Assembly: GCA_036758285.1 (NCBI GenBank)
Contig: DAIOWV010000011.1
Span: forward strand, 1 to 64,000
Origin: Taishania sp036758285
GTDB taxonomy: Bacteria > Bacteroidota > Bacteroidia > Flavobacteriales_D > Crocinitomicaceae
Direction: 5' to 3'
DNA: 64,000 nt
The notes under the pieces were generated by a model. It made no database searches and had not been told where the DNA came from. It saw nothing but the letters and a program-made list of their open reading frames with translations. The translations under genes were made by a program, and so were the position numbers. Position 1 is the first letter of the stretch, and each line of letters begins with the position of its first letter. This document shows, piece by piece, positions 1 through 8,031 of this stretch.

Positions 1-45
1 AGACAAAACGGGAGTTAAAATGAAAACAGTTTCGTAAAAACTCAT
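1..45 (-). CDS. rpsF: 30S ribosomal protein S6, N-terminal fragment (runs off the window)
   Basis: Only the first 15 codons are inside the window. They read MSFYETVFILTPVLS, which matches the well-conserved start of bacterial S6 (the YETVFILTP block of the first beta strand). S6 binds 16S rRNA together with S18 in the platform of the small subunit. The ATG lies 35 nt downstream of a textbook Bacteroidota promoter on the same strand, which supports both gene and start. The rest of the gene, probably followed by rpsR and rplI as in most genomes, lies to the left of the window. The identification rests on 15 residues only, but they are distinctive. Confidence 0.8.
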   Translation of the reverse strand, partial: MSFYETVFILTPVLS

Positions 46-79
46 AATAAATAATAATTTAATTAAAATTTCAAGGGTG

Positions 80-109
80 CAAAGATAATAAATTAAAATT
101 ACTCTGCAA
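80..109 (-). promoter_or_regulatory. Bacteroidota-type promoter for rpsF
   Basis: On the minus strand a TTG (109-107) is followed after 19 nt by TATCTTTG (87-80), matching the Bacteroidota sigma-A consensus TTG-N17-23-TAnnTTTG. The rpsF ATG is at 45, giving a leader of roughly 30 nt. Confidence 0.75.
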
Positions 110-159
110 ATAATTAACATAGTAATTCCCTTATTTATTTTAAGTTAATCAAGAGCTTA

Positions 160-285
160 ATGAAAAATAACTATCGCAAGCAAATAGTTAGAGGAAAAAC
201 TATGACAGAAGCGACATCAACTTCAGAAACTACATCTTCTCTGACTTCAGAAAACGGAACAAATTCATCACGTGTTTGTGAATAA
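160..285 (+). CDS. possible small ORF, Ser/Thr-rich, 41 codons
   Basis: An ATG-to-TAA frame of 41 codons lies between the divergent rpsF promoter and the end of uvrA. The N-terminal 14 residues are basic (MKNNYRKQIVRGKT) and the rest is rich in Thr, Ser and Glu, ending in Cys-Glu. I recognise no family. There is no TAnnTTTG box or Shine-Dalgarno sequence at a good distance, so expression is doubtful. An internal ATG at codon 15 could also be used. It may be a chance frame or the remnant of a gene. The remaining bases to 366 hold nothing I can identify. Confidence 0.2.
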   Translation: MKNNYRKQIVRGKTMTEATSTSETTSSLTSENGTNSSRVCE

Positions 286-366
286 AGATTTGTAGAGATT
301 AAACAAATAATCAAGCTATACAGAAATCTGTTCATAATAAACGAAGATATTCAAATCGTCTAACTA

Positions 367-2664
367 TTACAATTCCATAGCCAAGTATTTCGCAGTATGA
401 GATTTATCTTTTGCTTTTTTCACGACTTGTTCTGGAGTTCCTTCGGCAATAATTTGTCCGCCACCTCTTCCACCTTCAGGACCAACATCTACCAAATAAT
501 CTGCAACTTTTATTATATCAAGGTTGTGTTCAATAACTAAAACAGTATTTCCCTCATTAACCAATCGTTGCAATACATCCAACAAATTATTAATGTCTTC
601 AAAATGCAAACCTGTTGAAGGCTCATCTAGTATATAAATGGTTTTTCCTGTTCCTTTTTTAGATAATTCAGATGCCAACTTAATACGTTGAGCTTCACCT
701 CCCGACAAAGTAGTTGATGACTGTCCAATTGCAATGTATCCTAAACCAACAGAATGTAATGTCTCTAATACTCTATGAATTTTTGGAACCGGATCGAAAA
801 ATTTAACAGCTTCTTCAATAGTCATTTCCAATACATCACTGATTGATTTTCCTTTATAACGAACCTCTAGAGTTTCACGGTTGTAACGCTTTCCATTACA
901 CGTTTCACATTCAACATATACATCTGGTAGAAAATTCATTTCTATCAACTTCATTCCACCTCCTTTGCAGGTTTCACAACGACCTCCAGCTACGTTAAAT
1001 GAAAAACGACCTGGTTTGTAACCTCGAATTTGCGCCTCTGGTAATGCACTAAAAAGTGTTCTAATTTCATCAAAAACTTTTGTGTACGTTGCAGGATTTG
1101 AACGAGGTGTTCGACCAATTGGTGTCTGATCTATTTCAATCACTTTATCTAAGTGTTCTAACCCTTTAATCGTTTTATAAGGCAAAGGTTTTCTTACGCC
1201 ATTATATATTTCGGCTAATAAAATAGGATACAAAGTCTGATTGATTAACGAAGATTTTCCACTTCCTGAAACTCCTGTAATACAAGTAAACGTTCCTAAT
1301 GGAATTTTCAGATTTACATTTTTCAGATTGTGTCCTGTTGCACCAAGTAATTCTAAAAACTGCCCATTCCCCTTTCTTCTTTCCTTTGGAATTTCAATTT
1401 TTTTAATTCCTTTTAAATATTGTGTTGTTAAAGAATCTACTGCAAGTAAATTATCAACCGTTGTCGCATTTAGAATTTCTCCACCATGTTTTCCTGCTCC
1501 TGGTCCGATATCCACAACAAAATCTGCTGCTTCAATCATTTCTTTATCATGTTCTACTACAATTACAGAATTTCCAGTATCACGTAGACGTTTGAGTGAA
1601 TTAATCAATCGTGTATTATCACGTTGGTGTAAACCGATTGAAGGTTCATCTAAAACATACAACACATTCATCAATTCAGAACCAATTTGTGTTGCCAATC
1701 GAATGCGTTGTGCTTCACCACCAGATAATGATTTTGAAGAACGGTGCAGAGTCAGATATTCCAAACCTACTTCTAGAATAAATCCTAATCGGGATCGTAT
1801 TTCTTTCAGAATTTCGGTCGCAATTAATTGTTGATCTTCTGTAAGATACTTTTCAACTGTTTGAAAGTATTTTTCTAGTTCAGATAAATCCAAAGCTGCT
1901 AATTCTCCAATATTTTTATCTGCAATACGAAAATACAACGCCTCTTTTTTCAACCTAGCACCTTTACAAGAGTTACACTCCACTTGATTCATAAAACTTT
2001 GTGCCCATCGTTGAATCGCAGCAGAACTTTCTTCTGAGTGACGACCAATAACACTAACAATACCATCAAATTTCACTGTGTTTTTTCCAATGATTTCCAT
2101 GTCAGAATTTCCATAAAGGATTACGTTCATCACTAATTCTGGAATATTTTTTAATGGTGTTTTAATTGAAAAACCTTCAGATTGCAAGTATTGTTCTATT
2201 TTATCAAAAATCCAACTACTCTTATATTCTCCTAGTGGTGCTAATCCCCCCTGACGAATTGTTTTTTCTGGATCTGGAATAATTTTATCCAAAGATGCCT
2301 CAGATACTAAACCTAAACCATTGCAATGTGGGCATGCTCCGTATGGAGTATTAAAAGAAAATAAACTAGGCTCAGGTTCTGGGTAACTAATCCCAGAGGT
2401 TGGACACATCAACAAACGGGAAAAATGACGAACTTCTTCCGTTTCGAAATCCATTACCATCATTTCTTTATTTCCATGCTTCATTGATAGAATCACAGCG
2501 TCGTAAATTCTCTTTTTATCTTTTTGATCAATTGCCAGGCGGTCAATTACAATGTCAATATCGTGAATTTTATATCGGTCAAGTTTCATTCCCTTCACGA
2601 TATCCTGTACTTTGCCATCGACACGAACTTTTGTAAAACCCATTTTCAGAATTTGCTCAAACAA
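367..2664 (-). CDS. uvrA: UvrA excinuclease subunit A, C-terminal 80 percent (frameshifted gene)
   Basis: This part carries most of UvrA, the ATPase that finds DNA damage in nucleotide excision repair with UvrB and UvrC. Visible in order are a first zinc module (C87, then CPHC at 111-114), an ABC signature LSGGEAQRIRLA with Walker B YVLDEPSIGL, a second Walker A (GVSGSGKSSL), a second zinc module (two CETC motifs), and a second signature LSGGEAQRIKLA with ILDEPSTGL. The first zinc module has CPTS rather than CPxC, which I recall as usual in this phylum. The frame is open upstream to about 2724 without an ATG; the TTG at 2664 is only the first possible start codon. The missing N-terminus is in another frame just upstream, so this is one broken gene. 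Residues from 2724 to 2665 read as ordinary UvrA sequence (GKKVVLLAPVVKGRKGHYRE). Confidence 0.9.
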   Translation of the reverse strand: MFEQILKMGFTKVRVDGKVQDIVKGMKLDRYKIHDIDIVIDRLAIDQKDKKRIYDAVILSMKHGNKEMMVMDFETEEVRHFSRLLMCPTSGISYPEPEPSLFSFNTPYGACPHCNGLGLVSEASLDKIIPDPEKTIRQGGLAPLGEYKSSWIFDKIEQYLQSEGFSIKTPLKNIPELVMNVILYGNSDMEIIGKNTVKFDGIVSVIGRHSEESSAAIQRWAQSFMNQVECNSCKGARLKKEALYFRIADKNIGELAALDLSELEKYFQTVEKYLTEDQQLIATEILKEIRSRLGFILEVGLEYLTLHRSSKSLSGGEAQRIRLATQIGSELMNVLYVLDEPSIGLHQRDNTRLINSLKRLRDTGNSVIVVEHDKEMIEAADFVVDIGPGAGKHGGEILNATTVDNLLAVDSLTTQYLKGIKKIEIPKERRKGNGQFLELLGATGHNLKNVNLKIPLGTFTCITGVSGSGKSSLINQTLYPILLAEIYNGVRKPLPYKTIKGLEHLDKVIEIDQTPIGRTPRSNPATYTKVFDEIRTLFSALPEAQIRGYKPGRFSFNVAGGRCETCKGGGMKLIEMNFLPDVYVECETCNGKRYNRETLEVRYKGKSISDVLEMTIEEAVKFFDPVPKIHRVLETLHSVGLGYIAIGQSSTTLSGGEAQRIKLASELSKKGTGKTIYILDEPSTGLHFEDINNLLDVLQRLVNEGNTVLVIEHNLDIIKVADYLVDVGPEGGRGGGQIIAEGTPEQVVKKAKDKSHTAKYLAMEL

Positions 2665-2725
2665 CTCACGATAATGTCCTTTACGACCTTTGACTACTGG
2701 AGCTAATAAAACTACTTTTTTTCCG

Positions 2726-3145
2726 TTATATCAGATTAACAATTTGGTCATCAGAATATTTAACCATCTTTTCACCTGAAACATAAGAATAAGCAGTTCC
2801 TATTCTAGCATACAACAAACGCAGAAAATCATACAGTTCAGTTATCGTACCAACTGTTGAACGTGGACTTCTAGAAACCGTTTTTTGTTCAATTGCAATT
2901 ACTGGACTCAATCCATCGATTTTATCAACATCAGGACGTTCCATTCCACCTAAAAACTGCCGAGCATAAGCGGAGAAGGTTTCCATATATCGACGTTGTC
3001 CTTCAGCAAAAATAGTGTCGAATGCCAATGAAGACTTACCACTTCCACTCAACCCAGTAAAAACAACAAGTTGATTTCTAGGTATTTTTAAGTCTATATT
3101 TTTGAGGTTATGTTCTCGTGCTCCGTATATTTCGATTTCTTCCAT
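2726..3145 (-). CDS. uvrA: UvrA excinuclease subunit A, N-terminal part (frameshifted gene)
   Basis: These 139 codons encode the UvrA N-terminus: the EHNLKNIDL opening, Walker A GLSGSGKSSL (31-40), the Q-loop region AYARQFLGGM, and the block PRSTVGTITELYDFLRLLYA. The start at 3145 (MEEIEIYGAREHNLKNI) fits the family; an ATG at 3181 would add 12 unrelated residues. The frame stops at 2726-2728 (TAA), exactly where the homologous protein continues in another frame from 2724. Compared with UvrA proteins I remember, a few codons seem to be missing at the junction (NLI followed directly by YNGKK), so the lesion looks like a small deletion that is not a multiple of three rather than one miscounted base. 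If real, the gene is a pseudogene unless a second uvrA exists. Confidence 0.88.
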   Translation of the reverse strand: MEEIEIYGAREHNLKNIDLKIPRNQLVVFTGLSGSGKSSLAFDTIFAEGQRRYMETFSAYARQFLGGMERPDVDKIDGLSPVIAIEQKTVSRSPRSTVGTITELYDFLRLLYARIGTAYSYVSGEKMVKYSDDQIVNLI

Positions 3146-3250
3146 GCTATGAATTACAAATAGATAATTTGTAGATAACAACTACAAATTTGAGAGTACA
3201 AAATTACAAATAAGGATTGAACCTAAACTGTGAAATAGGATTGAAAATTA

Positions 3251-3667
3251 TTATTTTTTCCGATAAACTACACGAACATCTGGATTGATTTTCAGAATTT
3301 CATTAATAAAATCTTCTTTCTCTTTTGGAGAAATTAAGATACTATCATATTTATTGTAAATAATTTCCAAACGATCCAGAGACGGTGCAGGTGAACTCAA
3401 TAAACTCCTCGATTCTTCTATTTTTTTAATTGACGAAATATCAATTTTCATTCTGTAAAGAAGCCCACCTTTAATTATAAGGATTTTATCATTAATAATA
3501 TACTTTATACTGAATGTAATGTTAAATAAAAACATTAAAACGAATGAATTTACCAAAAAAATGGTCCAAACAAATCCCTTTAAAACTATCGAGAATAATG
3601 TAAATCCTATAAAAAAGATAAAAATTAATATGACTAAATAACCAATCTTAGACGTGTATATTTTCAT
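3251..3667 (-). CDS. small membrane protein with a bacterial PH domain
   Basis: A 138-residue protein with two hydrophobic helices at the N-terminus (about 7-26 and 31-52) followed by a soluble domain. The domain has the pattern of small bacterial PH-like proteins: a turn IIKGGLLY, then SIKKIEESRS, the block SSPAPSLDRLEIIY, ISPKEKEDFI and INPDVRV. The block resembles the PH_6-type family of Bacteroidota, where it follows two membrane helices. Function is unknown; such domains are thought to sit on the inner face of the membrane. The start codon overlaps the stop of the upstream esterase by 4 nt (ATGA), so the two are co-transcribed and probably translationally coupled. Confidence 0.75.
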   Translation of the reverse strand: MKIYTSKIGYLVILIFIFFIGFTLFSIVLKGFVWTIFLVNSFVLMFLFNITFSIKYIINDKILIIKGGLLYRMKIDISSIKKIEESRSLLSSPAPSLDRLEIIYNKYDSILISPKEKEDFINEILKINPDVRVVYRKK

Positions 3668-4590
3668 GTTACTTTATTAATCAATACAACCATTTGATTC
3701 AATGCTGAGCGTGCTTCCTTCATAATCGTTATTGCAGCCCAGACATGTATCATTTTTGGATATTCGTAGAAATTAAATATTTTATTTTCATTTTCTAAAC
3801 GTTTTTTCAAATCTAATGCATATGGAAATAAAATATCATGAGTTCCTGCAAAAATGGATATTGCACCTAAATTTTCTAAATCACCTAGACCTGGACTAAC
3901 CAGAAAATGATCTCTTGGACAATCTCCAACATAGTATGGAGTAATCACATTAAAAATCTCACCTGTTAACATTACATCAAATGGTTCGTATTGAGGAATG
4001 TCTTCATGAAGTTTCGAAGCATCTAATTCTGGTGAAATGAGTATTAATTGAGATGGCTGAATCGGATATTTTTTATCTCTAAGTAATTGAGCCAGCGCAA
4101 ATGAGATTGCACCTCCAGCAGAATCTCCCAAAAAAATTAAATCTTTTGAATCAATCCCTTCAACCATGGTTCGAAAGGCTTCTTCGACCATTTCGTATGT
4201 TTCTTTGTAATTGTATTCTGGTAACAACGGATAATCTGGAACAATAAATGTTGCCCCTGTTCTCTTAATCAAATACTCAATCATTTTCCAATGAAAAGAG
4301 ATGATGTTGTTCATATGGCCTCCGCCATGAGAATAAAAGATTACTTTTTGGGATGACTTCTTTTTAGGCGTAAGTTTCCAAACAGTTCTATTGTGAACTA
4401 AAACCTCATCAATACGACACAGATTTATTAATGATTTAGGAATTGGTGCTGGTAATCTATTAAATTCTTTCGTTTCAAAAATTTTAAGCAACGAATTTTT
4501 TCTATCTGTCGAAATAAGATATCGTTTAACTAATTTAGAAACAACACTTTCACGTGATTTATGCCTGTAATACACTTGTTCTTGATTCAT
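3664..4590 (-). CDS. alpha/beta hydrolase, hormone-sensitive-lipase-type esterase
   Basis: A 308-residue cytosolic carboxylesterase of the alpha/beta-hydrolase fold-3 (HSL) group. It shows the oxyanion-hole motif HGGG (88-91), the nucleophile elbow GDSAGG with Ser157, an acidic residue at Asp252 in the context AGTHDILFP, and a C-terminal His282. These are in the expected order and spacing for a complete catalytic triad. There is no signal peptide. The natural substrate cannot be told from sequence; relatives hydrolyse short-chain acyl esters. It is the first gene of a two-gene unit with the PH-domain membrane protein. The lepA terminator lies just upstream, so it should have its own promoter, but I see no clear TAnnTTTG box in the short gap. 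Confidence 0.85.
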   Translation of the reverse strand: MNQEQVYYRHKSRESVVSKLVKRYLISTDRKNSLLKIFETKEFNRLPAPIPKSLINLCRIDEVLVHNRTVWKLTPKKKSSQKVIFYSHGGGHMNNIISFHWKMIEYLIKRTGATFIVPDYPLLPEYNYKETYEMVEEAFRTMVEGIDSKDLIFLGDSAGGAISFALAQLLRDKKYPIQPSQLILISPELDASKLHEDIPQYEPFDVMLTGEIFNVITPYYVGDCPRDHFLVSPGLGDLENLGAISIFAGTHDILFPYALDLKKRLENENKIFNFYEYPKMIHVWAAITIMKEARSALNQMVVLINKVT

Positions 4591-4612
4591 TTCATTCCTT
4601 TGAAATAAATAT

Positions 4613-4643
4613 ACAAAAAAACTCCGCCTTAGAGACGGAGTTT
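4613..4643 (-). terminator. intrinsic terminator of lepA
   Basis: AAACTCCG (4619-4626) pairs with CGGAGTTT (4636-4643) across a 9-nt loop. On the minus strand the stem is followed by a T run (complement of the A run ending at 4620), 22 nt beyond the lepA stop. Confidence 0.8.
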
Positions 4644-4664
4644 ACATATATTTCAAAAAGGATT

Positions 4665-6461
4665 TTAATCATTTAATTTTAAAACAGCTAAAAATGCTTC
4701 TTGAGGTACTTCTACCCGACCTACCTGACGCATTCTTTTCTTACCTTCTTTCTGTTTTTCCAACAATTTACGTTTACGAGTGATATCTCCACCATAACAT
4801 TTTGCTGTCACATCTTTTCTCAATGCTTTAATTGTTTCACGAGCAATAACCTTTGCACCAATTGCTGCTTGAATAGGAATTTCGAATTGTTGTCTCGGTA
4901 TTAAATCTTTTAATTTCAAACAAATACGCTTTCCTAAATCAAAAGCATTTGAACGGTGAACCAATGCAGAAAGTGCATCTACTTGTTCTCCATTCAACAG
5001 TAAGTCCATTTTAATCAAATCAGAAGGCTTATATCCGATTGGGTGGTAATCAAAAGATGCATAACCACGAGAAACTGTTTTCAAACGATCGTAAAAATCG
5101 AATACAATCTCAGCCAAAGGCATTTCAAAAGTCAACTCAACTCTATCTTGAGTCAAATAAACTTGGTTTTTCAAATCACCGCGTTTTTCGATACATAAAG
5201 TCATAATCGAACCAACATATTCGGCTTTGGTTATAACTTGTGCATTGATATAAGGTTCTTCGATTCGATCCATTCCTGAAGGATCAGGCAATTCAGAAGG
5301 GTTGTTTACAATCAATAATTCATCAGGATCTCTTTTCATGAAAGCGTGGTAAGATACGTTTGGAACTGTCGTAATAACTGTCATTCTAAACTCTCTTTCC
5401 AAACGCTCTTGGATAATTTCCATGTGAAGCATTCCTAAGAATCCACATCGGAAACCAAAACCTAAAGCTTGTGAAGATTCAGGTTCAAAAACCAACGAAG
5501 AGTCATTTAATTGCAATTTTTCCATTGAATAACGTAACTCTTCATAATCTTCTGTATCTACAGGGTAGATTCCCGCAAATACCATTGGTTTCACATCTTC
5601 AAACCCTTTAATCGCATCTGTACATGGATTATCTTTTGTCGTAATTGTATCACCTACTTTTACCTCATTTGCTTGTTTGATCCCTGAAATGATGTATCCA
5701 ACATCCCCTGCACGCACTTCTGTTTTAGGAACCAAATCCATTTTCAGAATTCCAATTTCATCCGCATTGTAATCGCGTCCTGTATTCAAGAATTTTACAC
5801 GTTGTCCTTTTTTCATTACCCCGTTTTTCACACGGAAATAAGCGATAATTCCTCTAAATGGATTGAAAACAGAGTCAAAAATCATCGCTTGTAATGGAGC
5901 ATCTTCATCACCTTGTGGTGGTTTAATTCGACTAATTACTGCTTCTAAAATTTGCTCTACACCCAATCCTGTTTTACCAGAAGCAGGGATAATATCTTCT
6001 TGTCTACAACCTATTAAATCAATGATTTGATCTGAAACTTCTTCAGGCATTGCACCTGGAAGGTCCATTTTATTAAGGATTGGAATAATTTCAAGATCAT
6101 GCTCTAATGCTAGGTATAAATTCGAAATCGTTTGAGCTTCAATGCCTTGAGACGCATCAACAATCAATAACGCTCCTTCGCATGCTGCGATTGAACGTGA
6201 TACCTCATAAGAGAAATCGACGTGTCCCGGAGTGTCAATTAAATTTAAAATATAATCTTGCCCTTCATGCTTATAATTCATTTGAATTGCATGTGATTTT
6301 ATCGTAATTCCTCGTTCACGTTCCAAATCCATATTATCTAAGGCTTGTGCTTGCATATCACGATCAGCAATAGTACCAGTAGTTTGCAACAAACGATCGG
6401 CCAAAGTACTCTTACCATGGTCAATGTGTGCGATAATACAGAAATTTCGAATGTTTTTCAT
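4665..6461 (-). CDS. lepA: elongation factor 4 (LepA), ribosome back-translocase GTPase
   Basis: A 598-residue full-length LepA. The G domain shows G1 AHIDHGKSTL (11-20), the switch-I RGITIK block, G3 DTPGHVDF and G4 NKMD. The domain II-V region ends in the typical LepA C-terminal tail (AKCYGGDITRKRKLLEKQKEGKKRMR), which distinguishes it from EF-G. LepA acts on the ribosome, promoting back-translocation or initiation and assembly steps, mainly under ionic stress. The ATG at 6461 begins MKNIRNFCIIAHIDHG, the family's normal start. The gene is transcribed alone: a TAnnTTTG box lies 36 nt upstream and a strong terminator follows. Confidence 0.97.
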   Translation of the reverse strand: MKNIRNFCIIAHIDHGKSTLADRLLQTTGTIADRDMQAQALDNMDLERERGITIKSHAIQMNYKHEGQDYILNLIDTPGHVDFSYEVSRSIAACEGALLIVDASQGIEAQTISNLYLALEHDLEIIPILNKMDLPGAMPEEVSDQIIDLIGCRQEDIIPASGKTGLGVEQILEAVISRIKPPQGDEDAPLQAMIFDSVFNPFRGIIAYFRVKNGVMKKGQRVKFLNTGRDYNADEIGILKMDLVPKTEVRAGDVGYIISGIKQANEVKVGDTITTKDNPCTDAIKGFEDVKPMVFAGIYPVDTEDYEELRYSMEKLQLNDSSLVFEPESSQALGFGFRCGFLGMLHMEIIQERLEREFRMTVITTVPNVSYHAFMKRDPDELLIVNNPSELPDPSGMDRIEEPYINAQVITKAEYVGSIMTLCIEKRGDLKNQVYLTQDRVELTFEMPLAEIVFDFYDRLKTVSRGYASFDYHPIGYKPSDLIKMDLLLNGEQVDALSALVHRSNAFDLGKRICLKLKDLIPRQQFEIPIQAAIGAKVIARETIKALRKDVTAKCYGGDITRKRKLLEKQKEGKKRMRQVGRVEVPQEAFLAVLKLND

Positions 6462-6496
6462 AGATTAAAATAAAGTTACCTTAGGGCAATAACTAA

Positions 6497-6504
6497 CAAA
6501 GGTA
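6497..6504 (-). promoter_or_regulatory. -7 element of the lepA promoter, inside an inverted repeat
   Basis: The minus strand reads TACCTTTG (6504-6497), a full match to TAnnTTTG, 36 nt before the lepA ATG. A TTG at the ideal distance is not clear. The box lies in one arm of a 9-bp inverted repeat: AGTTACCTT (6474-6482) and AAGGTAACT (6499-6507). Confidence 0.5.
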
Positions 6505-6612
6505 ACTCAAAATTTTTATATATAAATTAAGTGCTTTATTCTTATTCAAATATATTATGAAAATCCACAATAAAATTTACAAGTCATTTTACATTTTTAC
6601 TTTGATTTCGAT

Positions 6613-6620
6613 TATATTTG
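6613..6620 (+). promoter_or_regulatory. -7 element of the MBOAT/AlgX-like operon
   Basis: TATATTTG matches TAnnTTTG and ends 16 nt before the ATG at 6637. I see no good TTG at the -33 distance, so this is a partial match. Confidence 0.4.
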
Positions 6621-6636
6621 TTGCCAAACAACGTAG

Positions 6637-8031
6637 ATGTTATTCAGTAGCTTAACTTTCTTATTTGTATTCCTACCCATTGTTTTTTGCTTATGCTCAA
6701 AAGGTAGTAATAGTTGGAAAAATTCAATGTTAATGCTAACAAGCCTAATCTTTTATGCTTGGGGTGGCGTTTCATATTCTATTGTTTTAATCCTCTCCAT
6801 TCTACTGAATTTTTTCATTGGAAGGAAAGTAAGAAAGCATAAAAAACCTTGGTTAATTGTTGGAATTGTATTGAATCTTCTGATTCTCGTTACATTTAAG
6901 TATCTTGATTTTTTGATTGAAAACATTAATTTATTTTTCAATTTTGACATTCCGCTAGCAAAAATACCTCTGCCCTTAGGAGTTTCATTTTTTACATTTC
7001 ATGGAATTTCCTTTCTAACAGACATTTACCGATCTGAAAAAGAAGAGCTTATTCGACTCGATGAAACAACTCTGTATATTTGTTTTTTCCCTCAATTAGT
7101 TGCTGGTCCAATTATTCGTTATCATGATATTATTAATCAAATCCGTACAAGAACAATCACTCTTATAGGGATGAATGAGGGAGTCCAACGATTTATTATT
7201 GGTTTATTTAAAAAAGTAATAATTGCAAATACAGTTGGAGCGTTAGCTGACCAAATTATGAATGTAAATCCTGATGATTTAAGTTCTCCTGCAGCTTGGT
7301 TGGGAATTATAGCGTACACTTTACAAATTTACTATGACTTTTCTGGATATTCTGACATGGCAATTGGTCTAGGTTCTATGTTAGGATTCAAAATACCTGA
7401 AAATTTTAATTACCCTTATATTGCCTCAAGTATTCAAGAGTTTTGGAGAAGATGGCATATTTCTTTATCTACTTGGTTTAGAGATTACTTATACATCCCA
7501 TTGGGAGGAAATAGAAAGGGAAATGTACGAACCTATGTCAATTTAGGTATCATATTTATCTTAACGGGATTTTGGCATGGAGCAACGTGGAGTTTTATGT
7601 TTTGGGGTGCTTTTCATGGTTTTTTTATGATTATTGAACGTTTATTCTTAGGAAAAGCTCTTACAAAGATACCTTCTTTCTTGGGCTGGTTATACACTAT
7701 GCTTGTTGTTATCATTGCTTGGGTTTTCTTTCGAATCGAATCATTCCCCGAAGCGTTTAAGTATAGTAAGCTTCTATTTTCTTTCAAATCAGAAGGCATT
7801 ACACTTTTGGAAAATATAGACATTGAAAAAATATGGATATTGATCGTTGGAATTATTTTTGCAACACCTATCTATCGTGTTTTATCTCAAAAAATTAACA
7901 CTACAAATAACATTTTTGGACAAGGAATCTCATTTGTGAAAATAAATATTTTAATTCCAATCTTATTTCTGATGGCGATAATGGTCCTTTGTGGATCGAC
8001 TTATAATCCATTTATTTATTTCCGATTTTAA
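6637..8031 (+). CDS. MBOAT family O-acyltransferase (AlgI-like)
   Basis: A 464-residue polytopic inner-membrane protein. It begins MLFSSLTFLFVFLPIVF, as AlgI/DltB-type acyltransferases do, and has about ten hydrophobic helices. The conserved core is present: the block NFNYPYIASSIQEFWRRWHI, then DYLYIPLGGNRKG, and GFWHGATW with the invariant His at position 314. Such proteins move an acetyl group across the inner membrane and hand it to a periplasmic transferase that acetylates an exported glycan. The next gene, starting on the base after this stop codon, encodes just such a transferase. No polysaccharide synthesis genes are nearby, so the glycan being acetylated is unknown. Confidence 0.9.
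   Translation: MLFSSLTFLFVFLPIVFCLCSKGSNSWKNSMLMLTSLIFYAWGGVSYSIVLILSILLNFFIGRKVRKHKKPWLIVGIVLNLLILVTFKYLDFLIENINLFFNFDIPLAKIPLPLGVSFFTFHGISFLTDIYRSEKEELIRLDETTLYICFFPQLVAGPIIRYHDIINQIRTRTITLIGMNEGVQRFIIGLFKKVIIANTVGALADQIMNVNPDDLSSPAAWLGIIAYTLQIYYDFSGYSDMAIGLGSMLGFKIPENFNYPYIASSIQEFWRRWHISLSTWFRDYLYIPLGGNRKGNVRTYVNLGIIFILTGFWHGATWSFMFWGAFHGFFMIIERLFLGKALTKIPSFLGWLYTMLVVIIAWVFFRIESFPEAFKYSKLLFSFKSEGITLLENIDIEKIWILIVGIIFATPIYRVLSQKINTTNNIFGQGISFVKINILIPILFLMAIMVLCGSTYNPFIYFRF

Noticed and set aside
1241..1834. 197-codon plus-strand frame inside uvrA
   Set aside because: It is antisense to well-conserved UvrA ATPase motifs; low-complexity translation, no sign of coding on that strand.
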